DNA of 64,000 nucleotides, taken from contig NZ_JACIET010000002.1 of NCBI RefSeq assembly GCF_014197015.1, forward strand, positions 310,001 to 374,000, read 5' to 3'. This document shows, in pieces, positions 10,802-19,790 of the stretch (position 1 is the stretch's first letter; the number at the start of each line of letters is the position of its first letter). The stretch comes from Niveibacterium umoris. Its GTDB lineage: Bacteria > Pseudomonadota > Gammaproteobacteria > Burkholderiales > Rhodocyclaceae. Below the pieces are notes generated by a model. That model had not been told where the DNA came from and did no database searches. It saw only the letters and a program-made list of their open reading frames with translations. A program made the translations under genes and the position numbers.

Positions 10802-10829
10802 AACGGGCGCCGCGAGGCGCCCGTTCTTT
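10802..10829 (+). terminator. Rho-independent terminator after the FAD/Fe-S oxidase
   Basis: A 10-bp perfect stem (AACGGGCGCC / GGCGCCCGTT) with a GCGA tetraloop is followed by CTTTC, 25 bases after the stop codon of the large oxidoreductase. Confidence 0.8.
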
Positions 10830-10868
10830 CTGGCGAACTTGCCGTCGTGGGCCCGCCGCTAACATTCG

Positions 10869-10885
10869 GTGTGAATTGCTCACAC
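10869..10885. promoter_or_regulatory. Inverted repeat upstream of the ynb-like operon
   Basis: GTGTGA-ATTGC-TCACAC is a perfect 6-bp dyad with a 5-base spacer, 53 bases before the first gene of the lipid cluster. It resembles a CRP half-site pair, but the spacer is one base too short for the classic TGTGA-N6-TCACA site. It may be an operator for another regulator. Confidence 0.35.
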
Positions 10886-10938
10886 ACGGAAACAATCCAT
10901 ACGGCATAGACTGCGCCCGCTATCCAACCGGGGTTGTC

Positions 10939-11550
10939 ATGTCGCTCTACGCGCTGAAACCAGCGTTCCAGTCCTTGCTGCGCCCGCTCGTCGAGCGGCT
11001 CTTCCGCGTTGGCGTTACCGCCAACTTCATCACCATTCTTGCAGCGTTGCTATCGGTTCTCCTTGGGGCCACGCTGTGGTTAAAACCAATTGCACCGCTG
11101 TTTGCGCTACTGCCGCTGTGGTGCCTGCTGCGGATGGCGCTCAACGCGGTCGACGGCATGCTGGCGCGAGAATTTGGCCAGCGCTCGGTGCTCGGCGGCT
11201 TCCTCAACGAGTTGGGCGATGTCGTGTCCGACGCGGCGTTGCTGGCGCCCTTCATGAAACTTGCCGGCACCAGTGCAACGCTGGTGTGGGGCGCGATCTG
11301 CCTGTCGATCATCAGTGAGCTTGTCGGCATTCATGCCGCCGCGGCCGGTGGTTCGCGACGCTATGACGGGCCTCTGGGCAAGAGTGATCGCGCCTTCGTG
11401 ATCGGACTGCTGGGCTTGCTCGTGGCGCTCGGCTGGGTGCCGACCATCTCCTGGATCCCGATCTGGGCCGGCTTCTGCCTGCTCGTGCTCCTCACCACCG
11501 CCCGCCGAATCCGCGCCGCACTGTACGAAATTCCCCCGATCCGGAACTGA
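10939..11550 (+). CDS. ynbA: CDP-alcohol phosphatidyltransferase, YnbA type
   Basis: A 203-residue multi-membrane-segment protein starting MSLYALKPAFQSLLRP. It carries the CDP-alcohol phosphotransferase core in modified form: NAVDGMLAREFG, then GGFLNELGDVVSD. Compared with the usual D-x2-D-G-x2-A-R...G-x3-D-x3-D, the first and third Asp are Asn. I recall E. coli YnbA sharing these Asn positions (NALDGMLARE, LNETGD), so this looks like a family trait and not damage. It would transfer an alcohol headgroup onto CDP-diacylglycerol at the inner membrane; the acceptor is unknown. It is the first gene of a five-gene operon with homologues of YnbC, YnbD and YnbB. Confidence 0.85.
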   Translation: MSLYALKPAFQSLLRPLVERLFRVGVTANFITILAALLSVLLGATLWLKPIAPLFALLPLWCLLRMALNAVDGMLAREFGQRSVLGGFLNELGDVVSDAALLAPFMKLAGTSATLVWGAICLSIISELVGIHAAAAGGSRRYDGPLGKSDRAFVIGLLGLLVALGWVPTISWIPIWAGFCLLVLLTTARRIRAALYEIPPIRN

Positions 11551-11552
11551 CC

Positions 11553-13328
11553 ATGTCGCTCACTCAACGCACAGTCCATGAAACGCAGTTCGTCAGCCAT
11601 GACGGTGCGCCGCTGTTCTACCGGCACTGGCCGGCGAGCGGCGCCACATCACGCGGCGCGATCATCCTGCTGCACCGCGGCCACGAGCACTCCGGCCGCA
11701 TGGCACATCTGGTCGATGAGCTGGACTTGCCGGATTTCGACTTCTTCGCGTGGGATGCACGCGGCCATGGCCGCTCCCCCGGCGAGCGCGGATTCAGTCC
11801 GAGCTTCATGCATTCGGTAGCCGACCTGGAAGCCTTCTCCCGCCACATCCATGCCCAGCACGGTTTTGCCGCGCAAGACACCGCGGTGGTGGCGCAAAGC
11901 GTGGGCGCCGTGATCGCGGCGACCTGGGTGCATGACTACGCGCCGCCGCTGCGTGCGCAGGTGCTGGCCTCCCCAGCCTTCAGCGTGAAGCTCTACGTAC
12001 CGCTCGCGCGCCCGGGCCTTGCCTTGATGCACAAAGTCCTGGGCGACTTCAAGGTGACGAGTTACGTAAAGGCGCGCTATCTCACGCACGATCAAGCACG
12101 CGCCGCGAGCTACGACACCGACCCGCTCATCACGCGGCCGATCTCGGTGAATGTGCTGCAGGGGCTCTACGACGCCGCAGAGCGTGTGGTGGCCGATGCG
12201 GCAGCGATCCATGTACCGACGCAGCTGTTCATTTCGGGTGACGACTGGGTTGTGCGGCATGCGCCTCAGCATGCGTTTTTCGACGCACTCGGCAGTGCGA
12301 CCAAGCTTTGCCGCGTGCTGCCGGGTTTCCGCCACGACACCCTCGGCGAGCGCGATCGCGCGCCGGTCGTGGCCGAGATCCGCGACTTCGTGCTGGCGCG
12401 CTTTGCAGCCGTGCCGGAAGTGCCGGACCTGCGCGATGCGCACGAGCGCGGCCACACCTTCGACGAATACCAGCGCCTGTGCGCTGCGCCGGGCCTTCTC
12501 GCCGGCGCTGTCTTCGCGTCGATGCGCGTCGCGATGCGAACGCTCGGGCGGCTATCCACCGGCATGCGGCTGGGGCTGCGCACCGGTTTTGATTCCGGCT
12601 CGACACTCGACTACGTCTATCGCAACAAGCCGAGCGGCTGGCTCGGGCTGGGCTGGCTGACCGATCGCAACTACCTCAACGCGATTGGCTGGCGCGGTAT
12701 CCGCCAGCGCAAGCTGCATCTGGAGGCGGCCATCGCGCGAGCCGCGGACGCGCTGCACGCAGCGGGCCAGCCGCTGCACCTGCTCGATGTGGCGGCCGGC
12801 CATGGGCGCTACATCCTCGACAGCATCGCGCGCCTGCCAATTGCGCCGGCCTCGATCCGCCTGCGTGACTACAGCCCGATCAACCTGAGCGATGGCAAAG
12901 CGCTGATCGCCGAGCGCGGCGTCGGTCGCATCGCCCGCTTCGAACAGGCCGATGCCTTCGACCCGGCCAGCTACGCATCGCTGTACCCGGCGCCGACCGT
13001 GGCCGTGGTATCCGGTCTCTATGAGCTGTTCCCCGACAACACGCCGGTGCGGCGCTCGCTGGGTGCGCTCGGCGCAGCCGTTGCGCCCGGCGGCTACCTG
13101 ATCTACACCGGCCAGCCCTGGCACCCGCAGCTGGAGCTCATTGCGCGCACACTCAGCAGTCACCGCGACGGCGAGCCCTGGGTCATGCGCCGGCGTACGC
13201 AGGCCGAGCTGGATCAACTGGTGGCCGAGGCGGGCTTCGAGAAGATCGCCCAGTCGATCGACCGCTGGGGAATCTTTACGGTGTCAATCGCCCGCCGCCG
13301 CGCTGCAACCCATGCAGCAGCCGCCTGA
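11553..13328 (+). CDS. ynbC: Fused alpha/beta hydrolase and methyltransferase-like protein, YnbC type
   Basis: A 591-residue fusion. Residues 15-275 are a monoacylglycerol-lipase-like alpha/beta hydrolase (DARGHGRSPGERG near 68-80, nucleophile Ser116 in AQSVGAV, catalytic His in GFRHDTLGE). Residues about 340-585 carry a class I SAM-methyltransferase-like fold with motif I LLDVAAGHGRY near 410-420. The two-domain arrangement matches E. coli YnbC. It starts two bases after the YnbA-type gene stops, so the pair is translationally linked. Activity on a lysophospholipid or a lipid headgroup is inferred from the operon. Confidence 0.85.
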   Translation: MSLTQRTVHETQFVSHDGAPLFYRHWPASGATSRGAIILLHRGHEHSGRMAHLVDELDLPDFDFFAWDARGHGRSPGERGFSPSFMHSVADLEAFSRHIHAQHGFAAQDTAVVAQSVGAVIAATWVHDYAPPLRAQVLASPAFSVKLYVPLARPGLALMHKVLGDFKVTSYVKARYLTHDQARAASYDTDPLITRPISVNVLQGLYDAAERVVADAAAIHVPTQLFISGDDWVVRHAPQHAFFDALGSATKLCRVLPGFRHDTLGERDRAPVVAEIRDFVLARFAAVPEVPDLRDAHERGHTFDEYQRLCAAPGLLAGAVFASMRVAMRTLGRLSTGMRLGLRTGFDSGSTLDYVYRNKPSGWLGLGWLTDRNYLNAIGWRGIRQRKLHLEAAIARAADALHAAGQPLHLLDVAAGHGRYILDSIARLPIAPASIRLRDYSPINLSDGKALIAERGVGRIARFEQADAFDPASYASLYPAPTVAVVSGLYELFPDNTPVRRSLGALGAAVAPGGYLIYTGQPWHPQLELIARTLSSHRDGEPWVMRRRTQAELDQLVAEAGFEKIAQSIDRWGIFTVSIARRRAATHAAAA

Positions 13329-14622
13329 AGCGCGCCCCTGGCGCGAAGCGGCCGGTTGGCTAGCGCTGCTGGGGCCGCTGTTCTTCATCAGCTACGGCTG
13401 GGCCAACGCCATCGCAGCGGAACGCAGCGAGGTTGGCAGCATCCTCTTCGCGTGGGAGCACTCGATCCCGTTCGTGCCGTGGACGATTCTGCCTTACTGG
13501 TCGATCGACCTGTTCTACGCGGCATCGCTGTTTGTCTGCACCACGCGGGCAGAGCTGCGCACCCATGTATCCCGCCTGTTTGCGGTGCAATGCATATCGG
13601 TTGCCTGTTTCCTGATCTGGCCGCTGCGCTTCGGTTTCGAGCGGCCGCAAGCCGATGGGCTGTGGGGCGCGATGTTCACCGCGCTGGGCAGTTTCGACAA
13701 ACCCTTCAACCAGGCGCCATCGCTCCACATTTCGCTGCTGGTGCTGCTCTGGTCGCTGTATGCACGCCATCTGCTGGGTCTGCCACGCAGACTGTTAGAT
13801 ATCTGGTTCGCGCTGATCGGCGTATCGGTGCTGACGACCTTCCAGCACCATTTCATCGACCTGCCGACCGGGGCATTGCTTGCGTGCCTCCTCGTCTGGG
13901 CGCTGCCATTCGACGAGCCGTCACCCTTGCGTCGTGGCGCGTACCGTGCCAATCGTGCCGCGGTGCGTCTCGGCGCGCTCTATGCCGCCGCTGCCGCCAG
14001 TTGTGCGCGCGCCGCGGCGTTCGGTGGAGGCGCCGCGCTGTGGCTGTGGTGGCCGGCGGCGAGTTTGCTGCTTGTCGCGCTGGCCTACCTTTGGCTCGGT
14101 CCGCGCGCGCTGGGCAAGCATGGCGATGGGCGACACGCCTGGCCAGTGCGGCTTTTGCTCGCGCCTTATCTGATTGCGACTTGGCTCAACTCCCGCGCGT
14201 GGACACATCGTTTAGCGCCGGCGGTGGAAGTGGCACCCGGCGTACTGCTTGGCCGCATGCCCAGCCGCAAGGATGCCGAGGCGCTTGCGCTGAGCGGCGT
14301 GATCGATCTCGCCCCCGAGATGCATAACCCACTGCCGCCGATGCGGGTGCAACACCTTCCTGCGCTGGATCTGCTGGCCCCGGCGGTGGCGACACTCGCC
14401 GACGCGGCGCGGTTGATCGAGACCGAACGCGCAAGAGGGCGTCTGCTGGTGTGCTGCGCGCTGGGCTTCTCGCGCAGCGCGCTGGCGGTGGCGGCTTGGC
14501 TGGTGTCGCAGGGCCACTCGCCTGCTAGCGCCATCGCACGTGTGCGTGCCGCGCGACCCCATGTCGTGTTCGGCGATGCGCACGTTGCTGCGCTGGGGCG
14601 CTATGCGGAGGGTTTGCAATGA
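13312..14622 (+). CDS. ynbD: Membrane PAP2-like / dual-specificity phosphatase fusion, YnbD type
   Basis: About 436 residues. The N-terminal 300 hold several membrane segments with a PAP2-like signature (APSLHISLL, then FQHHFIDLPTG). The C-terminus is a cytosolic dual-specificity/tyrosine phosphatase domain with the C-x5-R loop CALGFSR. The start at ATG 13312 lies inside the preceding gene, overlapping it by 17 bases and fitting translational coupling. The protein probably dephosphorylates a phospholipid intermediate such as a phosphatidyl-alcohol phosphate. That fits with the CDP-alcohol transferase and CdsA-like genes in the operon, but the substrate is unproven. Confidence 0.85.
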   Translation: MQQPPEARPWREAAGWLALLGPLFFISYGWANAIAAERSEVGSILFAWEHSIPFVPWTILPYWSIDLFYAASLFVCTTRAELRTHVSRLFAVQCISVACFLIWPLRFGFERPQADGLWGAMFTALGSFDKPFNQAPSLHISLLVLLWSLYARHLLGLPRRLLDIWFALIGVSVLTTFQHHFIDLPTGALLACLLVWALPFDEPSPLRRGAYRANRAAVRLGALYAAAAASCARAAAFGGGAALWLWWPAASLLLVALAYLWLGPRALGKHGDGRHAWPVRLLLAPYLIATWLNSRAWTHRLAPAVEVAPGVLLGRMPSRKDAEALALSGVIDLAPEMHNPLPPMRVQHLPALDLLAPAVATLADAARLIETERARGRLLVCCALGFSRSALAVAAWLVSQGHSPASAIARVRAARPHVVFGDAHVAALGRYAEGLQ

Positions 14623-15038
14623 ACGGTGACGTGCGCTGGGCTTCAAGCGTGGCGGCGGGGCTGGCGGCGGGTGGGCGCTGGCCTTGTGCATGGACCATGC
14701 TTGCGGGTCTCCTGGTCGTTGCGCGGGCCGGGCACGGCGAACCGCCCGCCTTGCTCGCGCTCAGTCTGATGCTTGCGTTGGCAGCGCTTTACGTGGCGCT
14801 GCGGCTGGAGCTTGACCGGCTGCTGTTCGCGGATCTTGCAATCGATTTGGGAACGATCGCACCCAACGATGTGCTGACGAAACTCGACGCCGGGCTTGGC
14901 CTGGTGCTCGATCGCGCCAAGCCGCCACGCGAGCGCGCGTTGCCCGATCGCATTCGCGGTTTGCGTCGCTGGGTCACGACAGCCGCGGTGCTGGCGGTTC
15001 TGCAGTCGTTCGTGCTGTGGGTGGTGGTGCTGCGATGA
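14619..15038 (+). CDS. Small membrane protein of unknown function within the ynb-like operon
   Basis: 139 residues with an ATGA overlap with the preceding phosphatase gene. It has hydrophobic segments at about 25-60 and at the C-terminus (TTAAVLAVLQSFVLWVVVL). Between them lies a charged cytosolic-looking stretch (LDRLLFADLAIDLG...NDVLTKLDAGLG). I do not recognise a family. It has no counterpart in the E. coli ynbABCD order. Its tight coupling on both sides suggests a partner or scaffold for the lipid enzymes. Confidence 0.65.
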   Translation: MNGDVRWASSVAAGLAAGGRWPCAWTMLAGLLVVARAGHGEPPALLALSLMLALAALYVALRLELDRLLFADLAIDLGTIAPNDVLTKLDAGLGLVLDRAKPPRERALPDRIRGLRRWVTTAAVLAVLQSFVLWVVVLR

Positions 15039-15988
15039 CAAACCTCACCCATCTGCCCCAGGGCGCCTGGGCGCTGTTCGGCAGCGTCGCCGCAGTCCTG
15101 TCGATCGCAACGCTGCTGGGTTTCGCATTGAAGTGGCGCTTCGCGCCGCAGCAGCCCCACGCCGTGATCGACAACCTGAACGCCCGACTGCGTGCGTGGT
15201 GGTGGATGATCGGCGTGCTGGTGATTGCCTTCGCTGCAGGGCGCGAAGCCGTGTTGCTGCTGTTTCTCGCGCTCTCCTGCGTGGCTTTGCGAGAGTTCGT
15301 GCAGGTGATGCGCTGCGGGCGCAGCGACCGCTATGCGGTGGCTGCTGCGTGCTTCATCGTATTACCGCTGCAGTACGGTCTGCTGTGGGTGAACTGGTAC
15401 GGGCTGTTCGCGATTTTCATCCCGGTGTATGCCTTTGCGCTGCTGCCGATTCTCGCCGCACTGCCGCAGGACGCCGACCACTTCCTGGCGCGCACCGCCA
15501 GCCTGCAATGGGGCCTGATGGTCTGCGTGTATGCGGTGTCGCATGTACCTGCCCTGCTGAACCTTGAGATTCCCGGCTACGAAGGCAGGAACGTTCTGCT
15601 GATGGCTTACCTGATCGTAGTCGTGCAGGGCAGCGACGTGCTCCAGTACATCTGGGGCAAGCTGTTCGGCCGGCACAAGCTAGCACCGGTGCTGTCGCCA
15701 TCGAAGACCGTGGAAGGCCTCGTCGGCGGCGTGGCGAGCGCAAGCCTGCTGGGCGTGCTGCTGCATCCGCTGACGCCGTTTACCGCACTGCAGTCAGGTC
15801 TGATCGCCCTGCTGGTGACCCTGATGGGGTTCTGCAGTGGTCTCGTACTGAGCGCCGTCAAGCGCGACCACGGGGTGAAGGACTGGGGGGTGGTGATCGA
15901 AGGCCATGGTGGCATGCTGGATCGCCTCGATTCCATGGTGTTCTCCGCGCCACTTTTCTTCCATATCGTGCGCTTCTGGTGGAGTTGA
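15035..15988 (+). CDS. ynbB: CdsA-family phosphatidate cytidylyltransferase, YnbB type
   Basis: 317 residues with about seven or eight membrane segments and the C-terminal CdsA signature (SAVKRDHGVKDWG, then HGGMLDRLDSM). It would make CDP-diacylglycerol from phosphatidate and CTP in the inner membrane, the donor used by the YnbA-type transferase at the start of the operon. ATG 15035 overlaps the previous stop by four bases (ATGA). It is probably a second, specialised CdsA and not the housekeeping one, judging by its operon. Confidence 0.88.
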   Translation: MTNLTHLPQGAWALFGSVAAVLSIATLLGFALKWRFAPQQPHAVIDNLNARLRAWWWMIGVLVIAFAAGREAVLLLFLALSCVALREFVQVMRCGRSDRYAVAAACFIVLPLQYGLLWVNWYGLFAIFIPVYAFALLPILAALPQDADHFLARTASLQWGLMVCVYAVSHVPALLNLEIPGYEGRNVLLMAYLIVVVQGSDVLQYIWGKLFGRHKLAPVLSPSKTVEGLVGGVASASLLGVLLHPLTPFTALQSGLIALLVTLMGFCSGLVLSAVKRDHGVKDWGVVIEGHGGMLDRLDSMVFSAPLFFHIVRFWWS

Positions 15989-16454
15989 TCGCTCTGCATG
16001 TGTAGCGGCCATCGGTGTTGCGCTCGGCGCAGCGCACGTTTGATCGAACCTCCCGCGGACTACACGTTCAAGAGCGCCCCCAAGACAGGAACGAGCGCCA
16101 AGCGGATCCGCGACCGCGATCTCTCCGTTGGCCCCGATCGCTGAATAGTTGCGCACGGGGAACCCCTGATCGGCGCATGTCAAAGCACCTCGTGCCGTAA
16201 CTTGTGCGACGCTTCGGGCACGCCACCGCACACCCGCCGTTGCTGCCCTTGCGTGCTCAGCGCATTCAATCTCCAGGGCCACTGCACCACTTGGCACCAT
16301 CAGCGGTGAAGGGTCCGATTCCCGTGCTGATCGCATCGGCAGGCATCGCATCCAGCGCGCGTTGCATCTAGACTGCAGCAGGAAGAATCGCGTCCCGAGC
16401 GCGGGCTTGTCTCGCGCACGGCAAATTGCACGGACCTGCAAGGAATCAGTGAAG
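15989..16454. other. Intergenic stretch with no recognisable gene
   Basis: About 466 bases between the YnbB-type gene and the GST gene. I found no ORF with family resemblance or a plausible ribosome-binding site, no strong terminator and no RNA gene. Only short shadow frames occur. The AAGGA just before 16455 belongs to the downstream gene. Confidence 0.5.
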
Positions 16455-17081
16455 ATGACCACACCCGCAGTCACGCTCTTCCACGCCCCCCACACCCGAT
16501 CGACCGGCGTACTGACCCTGCTTGAAGAACTCGGCGTCGCTTACGAACTGAACGTCCTCAATCTGAAGGCTGGCGAGCAACGCAAGCCCGAGTACCTGGC
16601 GGTGAACCCGATGGGCAAGGTGCCCGCAGTGCGGCACGGCGACGCACTGATCACCGAACAGGTTGCGCTCTACATTTACCTCGCCGATGCATTTCCGGAT
16701 AGCGGACTCGCTCCCGCCATCGGGGATCCGTTGCGCGGCCCCTATCTGCGGTGGATTGCGTTCTACGGCAGCTGTTTCGAGCCGGCGGTCGTGGACCGCG
16801 CGCTGAAACGCGAGCCGGCGCCGATGGCCACATCGCCCTATGGCGACTACGCCACCACAATCAAGACCATTGATGATCAACTGGCGCAGGGCGACTACCT
16901 GCTGGGCGATCGCTTCAGCGCAGCGGACGTACTGTGGGGGACCGCGCTGGGCTGGACCACCGGGTTCGGCCTCGTGGCGCACACGCCGGCGATCGATGCG
17001 TACATCGCACGGGTTGCCGCTCGGCCAGCCTTCGTCGGCGCCCGCGCCAAGGACGCCCAACTCGCCGCCGCACAAGCGTGA
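16455..17081 (+). CDS. Glutathione S-transferase family protein
   Basis: 208 residues. The N-terminal thioredoxin-fold domain is about 1-80, with the cis-Pro region MGKVPAVRHG and ITEQVALYIYLAD, and an all-helical C-terminal domain follows (SAADVLWGTALGW). ATG 16455 follows an AAGGA ten bases upstream. It is a soluble enzyme conjugating or reducing with glutathione; its substrate cannot be told. A lipoprotein gene follows on the same strand. Confidence 0.88.
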   Translation: MTTPAVTLFHAPHTRSTGVLTLLEELGVAYELNVLNLKAGEQRKPEYLAVNPMGKVPAVRHGDALITEQVALYIYLADAFPDSGLAPAIGDPLRGPYLRWIAFYGSCFEPAVVDRALKREPAPMATSPYGDYATTIKTIDDQLAQGDYLLGDRFSAADVLWGTALGWTTGFGLVAHTPAIDAYIARVAARPAFVGARAKDAQLAAAQA

Positions 17082-17119
17082 GCCACGCCATGCAAAAGCC
17101 ATGGCGTGGAGGCGCAGGC

Positions 17120-17578
17120 GTGACGCATCGGGTTGCTCTGCTGGCCACGGCGAGTTTCATTCTGGCGGCCTGTGCGAGCGCGCCGACGCAGCTGGATCGC
17201 AACGCGCTCCGTTCGCAGGTGATCGCAACCGAAGCGGCGTTCGCGCACACGATGGCAAAGCGGGACCATGCCGCGTTCACCGGCTTCCTCGCCGAGGACA
17301 CGGTCTTCCTCACCGGCACGTCAGCCCTGCGCGGCCGGGTGGCCGTCGCGCAAGCCTGGCAACGCTACTTCGCAGCCGAGCAAGCACCGTTTTCCTGGGC
17401 TCCGGGCGAGGTTGAGGTCAATGACGCCGGCACGCTCGCGCTCAGCACCGGCCCGGTGCGGGATCGCGAGGGCAAGCTCATCGCGCATTTCACCTCGATC
17501 TGGCGGCGCGACGCTTCTGGCGCGTGGCAGATCATTTTCGACAAGGGCGACGATGCCTGCACCCCCGCAGCCCCGTAA
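17120..17578 (+). CDS. Small lipoprotein with SnoaL/DUF4440-like domain
   Basis: About 152 residues from a GTG at 17120, which has an ideal GGAGG seven bases upstream (17108-17112). From this start the protein begins with a short lipoprotein signal (hydrophobic LLATASFILAA, lipobox LAAC at about residue 15-18). An in-frame ATG at 17090 gives a longer and poorer signal. The mature part resembles the NTF2-like/DUF4440 fold (IATEAAFAHTMAKRDHAAF, FTSIWRRDASGAWQIIFDKGD). It is probably anchored in the periplasm or outer membrane; function is unknown. Confidence 0.75.
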   Translation: MTHRVALLATASFILAACASAPTQLDRNALRSQVIATEAAFAHTMAKRDHAAFTGFLAEDTVFLTGTSALRGRVAVAQAWQRYFAAEQAPFSWAPGEVEVNDAGTLALSTGPVRDREGKLIAHFTSIWRRDASGAWQIIFDKGDDACTPAAP

Positions 17579-17706
17579 CGTCGCCGTTTTGCTACAAAAC
17601 GATACGAATCCCGCCCGCGGCCAGCAAGTGCTCGGCTAAAGTCGCAAACTCGTTGCGGACGGCCGACAGGCTGCCCTTTTTCGTCTGGTTCCCACAAGGA
17701 CATTGC

Positions 17707-19722
17707 ATGAAAGTCTTACGTCTCGCGCCGCTTGCTGCGCTCCTGTTTGCTGCCGGACTCGCCATAGCCGCGCCACTGAGCGCGGGCCTCGACAAATCCG
17801 GATTCGACCCGGCCTCGCGCGCGCAGGACGACCTCTTCCGCGCCGCCAACGGTCGCTGGGTCGACACGACTGAAATACCCGCCGACAAGGCGGACTACGG
17901 CACCTTCATCCAGTTGCGTGACAAGTCCGACAAGGAAGTGCGCGCCATCGTCGAAGAACTGGCCGCCAAGAAGCAGAAGGCAGGCAGCGTCGAACAGAAG
18001 ATTTCCGCGTTCTACGGCTCCTACATCGACACCGCGACGATCGACAAGGCTGGGCTCAAGCCGGTGAAGTCTGCGCTCGCGCGGATTGACGCGATCAAGT
18101 CGCCGAAAGACCTTGCCACCTGGATGGGCAGCGTACAGGGCGCAGCCAACCCGCCGATCAACCTGTGGGTGATGGCTGATTTCAAGGATCCGACGACCAA
18201 CCGCGCGCTGACCTGGCAAGGCGGCCTCGGCATGCCGGATCGCGACTACTACCTCAAGGACGACGAGCGTTTTGCGAAGGCACGCGCGGCATACGAAGGC
18301 TACCTCGCGACCCTGGCGCGACTCACTGGCGACAAGCATCCGGAAGCCACCGCAAAGCAGGTGTTCGCCCTCGAGAAGCGCATCGCGGAAGTACACTGGG
18401 ACAAGGTTGAAAACCGCAATCCGGTGAAAATCTACAACCCGATGACGCCGGATGAGCTGGCCAAAGCTGCGCCGGGTCTGGACTGGCCGACCTTCCTGCG
18501 GGCAGGCAGCCTTGCCGGCATCGATCGCCTGTCGGTGTCGCAGCCGAGCGCGACGATCGCAATCGCCAAGATCCTTGGCGAGACGCCGCTCGCCGAGCTC
18601 AAGCCCTACCTGAAGCTACGCACGCTGGACGAAGCCGCCGATGTCCTGCCCAAGTCCTTCCGCGACGCGCACTTCGCCTTCCATGGCAAGGCGCTGACCG
18701 GCACCACGGAAGACAAGCCGCGCTGGCAGAAGGGCACCGCGGAGGTCAACGGCGCGCTCGGCGAAGCGGTCGGCCAGGTCTATGTGGCGCGCCACTTCCC
18801 GCCCGCCTACAAGGCACGCATGCAGGAACTGGTCGCCAACCTGATGAAGGCCTATGGCCAGTCGATCGACGGCCTCACGTGGATGTCGCCGACAACCAAG
18901 CTGCAAGCCAAGGACAAGCTGTCCAAGTACATGACCAAGATCGGTTACCCCGACACCTGGCGTGACTACAGCAAGCTCACCGTCAAGGAAGGCGACGCCT
19001 TCGGCAATCGCGAACGCTCCGGCCAGTTCGAATGGCAGCGCATCGCCGCCAAGGCGGGCAAGCCGGTCGATCGCGGCGAATGGGGCATGACGCCGCAAAC
19101 AGTGAACGCCTACTACAACCCGAGCCTCAACGAGATCGTCTTCCCCGCCGCGATCCTGCAGCCGCCGTTCTTTGACATGACGGCCGATGATGCCGCCAAC
19201 TATGGTGCGATCGGTGCGGTGATCGGGCACGAGATCAGCCACGGTTTCGACGATCAGGGCAGCCAGTTCGATGGCGATGGCAAACTGCAGAACTGGTGGA
19301 CCGACGAAGACCGCAAGGCCTTTGAGGCGTTGGGCGCCAAGCTGGTCGCCCAGTACGAGACCTACGAGCCGATTCCCGGCCACAAGCTCAACGGCATGCT
19401 GACACTGGGCGAGAACATCGCCGACCTGTCAGGCCTGCAGATCGCCTACAAGGCCTACAAGCTGTCGCTCGGCGGCAAGGACGCACCGGTCATCGACGGC
19501 TATACCGGCGATCAGCGCTTCTTCCTCGGCTGGTCGCAGGCCTGGCGTGAGAAGGTGCGCGAAGAACGCTCGCTGCAGTTGCTGACGATCGATCCGCACT
19601 CGCCACCGAAGTTCCGCGCCAATGGCGCTGCGGTGAACCACGACGGCTTCCATGCCGCATTCGGTACCAAGCCCGGTGATGGCATGTTCAAGGCCGACGC
19701 GGAGCGTATCCGCATCTGGTAA
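17707..19722 (+). CDS. pepO: M13-family (neprilysin-like) zinc metallopeptidase
   Basis: About 671 residues with an N-terminal signal peptide (MKVLRLAPLAALLFAAG...AIA). The zinc site HEISH is at residue 508 (in GAVIGHEISHGFDDQG), with the third ligand Glu569 in LGENIADLSG. It also has the family motif NAYYNPSLNEIVFPA. It is an exported oligopeptidase, probably periplasmic. The length fits the family (about 650-700). ATG 17707 follows CAAGGA. A hairpin terminator follows the stop. Confidence 0.93.
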   Translation: MKVLRLAPLAALLFAAGLAIAAPLSAGLDKSGFDPASRAQDDLFRAANGRWVDTTEIPADKADYGTFIQLRDKSDKEVRAIVEELAAKKQKAGSVEQKISAFYGSYIDTATIDKAGLKPVKSALARIDAIKSPKDLATWMGSVQGAANPPINLWVMADFKDPTTNRALTWQGGLGMPDRDYYLKDDERFAKARAAYEGYLATLARLTGDKHPEATAKQVFALEKRIAEVHWDKVENRNPVKIYNPMTPDELAKAAPGLDWPTFLRAGSLAGIDRLSVSQPSATIAIAKILGETPLAELKPYLKLRTLDEAADVLPKSFRDAHFAFHGKALTGTTEDKPRWQKGTAEVNGALGEAVGQVYVARHFPPAYKARMQELVANLMKAYGQSIDGLTWMSPTTKLQAKDKLSKYMTKIGYPDTWRDYSKLTVKEGDAFGNRERSGQFEWQRIAAKAGKPVDRGEWGMTPQTVNAYYNPSLNEIVFPAAILQPPFFDMTADDAANYGAIGAVIGHEISHGFDDQGSQFDGDGKLQNWWTDEDRKAFEALGAKLVAQYETYEPIPGHKLNGMLTLGENIADLSGLQIAYKAYKLSLGGKDAPVIDGYTGDQRFFLGWSQAWREKVREERSLQLLTIDPHSPPKFRANGAAVNHDGFHAAFGTKPGDGMFKADAERIRIW

Positions 19723-19745
19723 GGCGAGTAACGGCAGAACCGGAA

Positions 19746-19770
19746 ACGGCCACCTCTGGGTGGCCGTATT
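19746..19770. terminator. Terminator hairpin shared by convergent genes
   Basis: A 9-bp perfect stem (ACGGCCACC / GGTGGCCGT) with a TCTG loop, followed by ATTT. It lies between the stops of the metallopeptidase gene and the convergent periplasmic protein gene and may serve both directions. Confidence 0.65.
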
Positions 19771-19790
19771 TGCTGGATCACGCGCAAACG

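Noticed and set aside
10869-10885. CRP binding site
   Set aside because: The TGTGA and TCACA halves are 5 bases apart instead of 6; kept only as an unassigned dyad.
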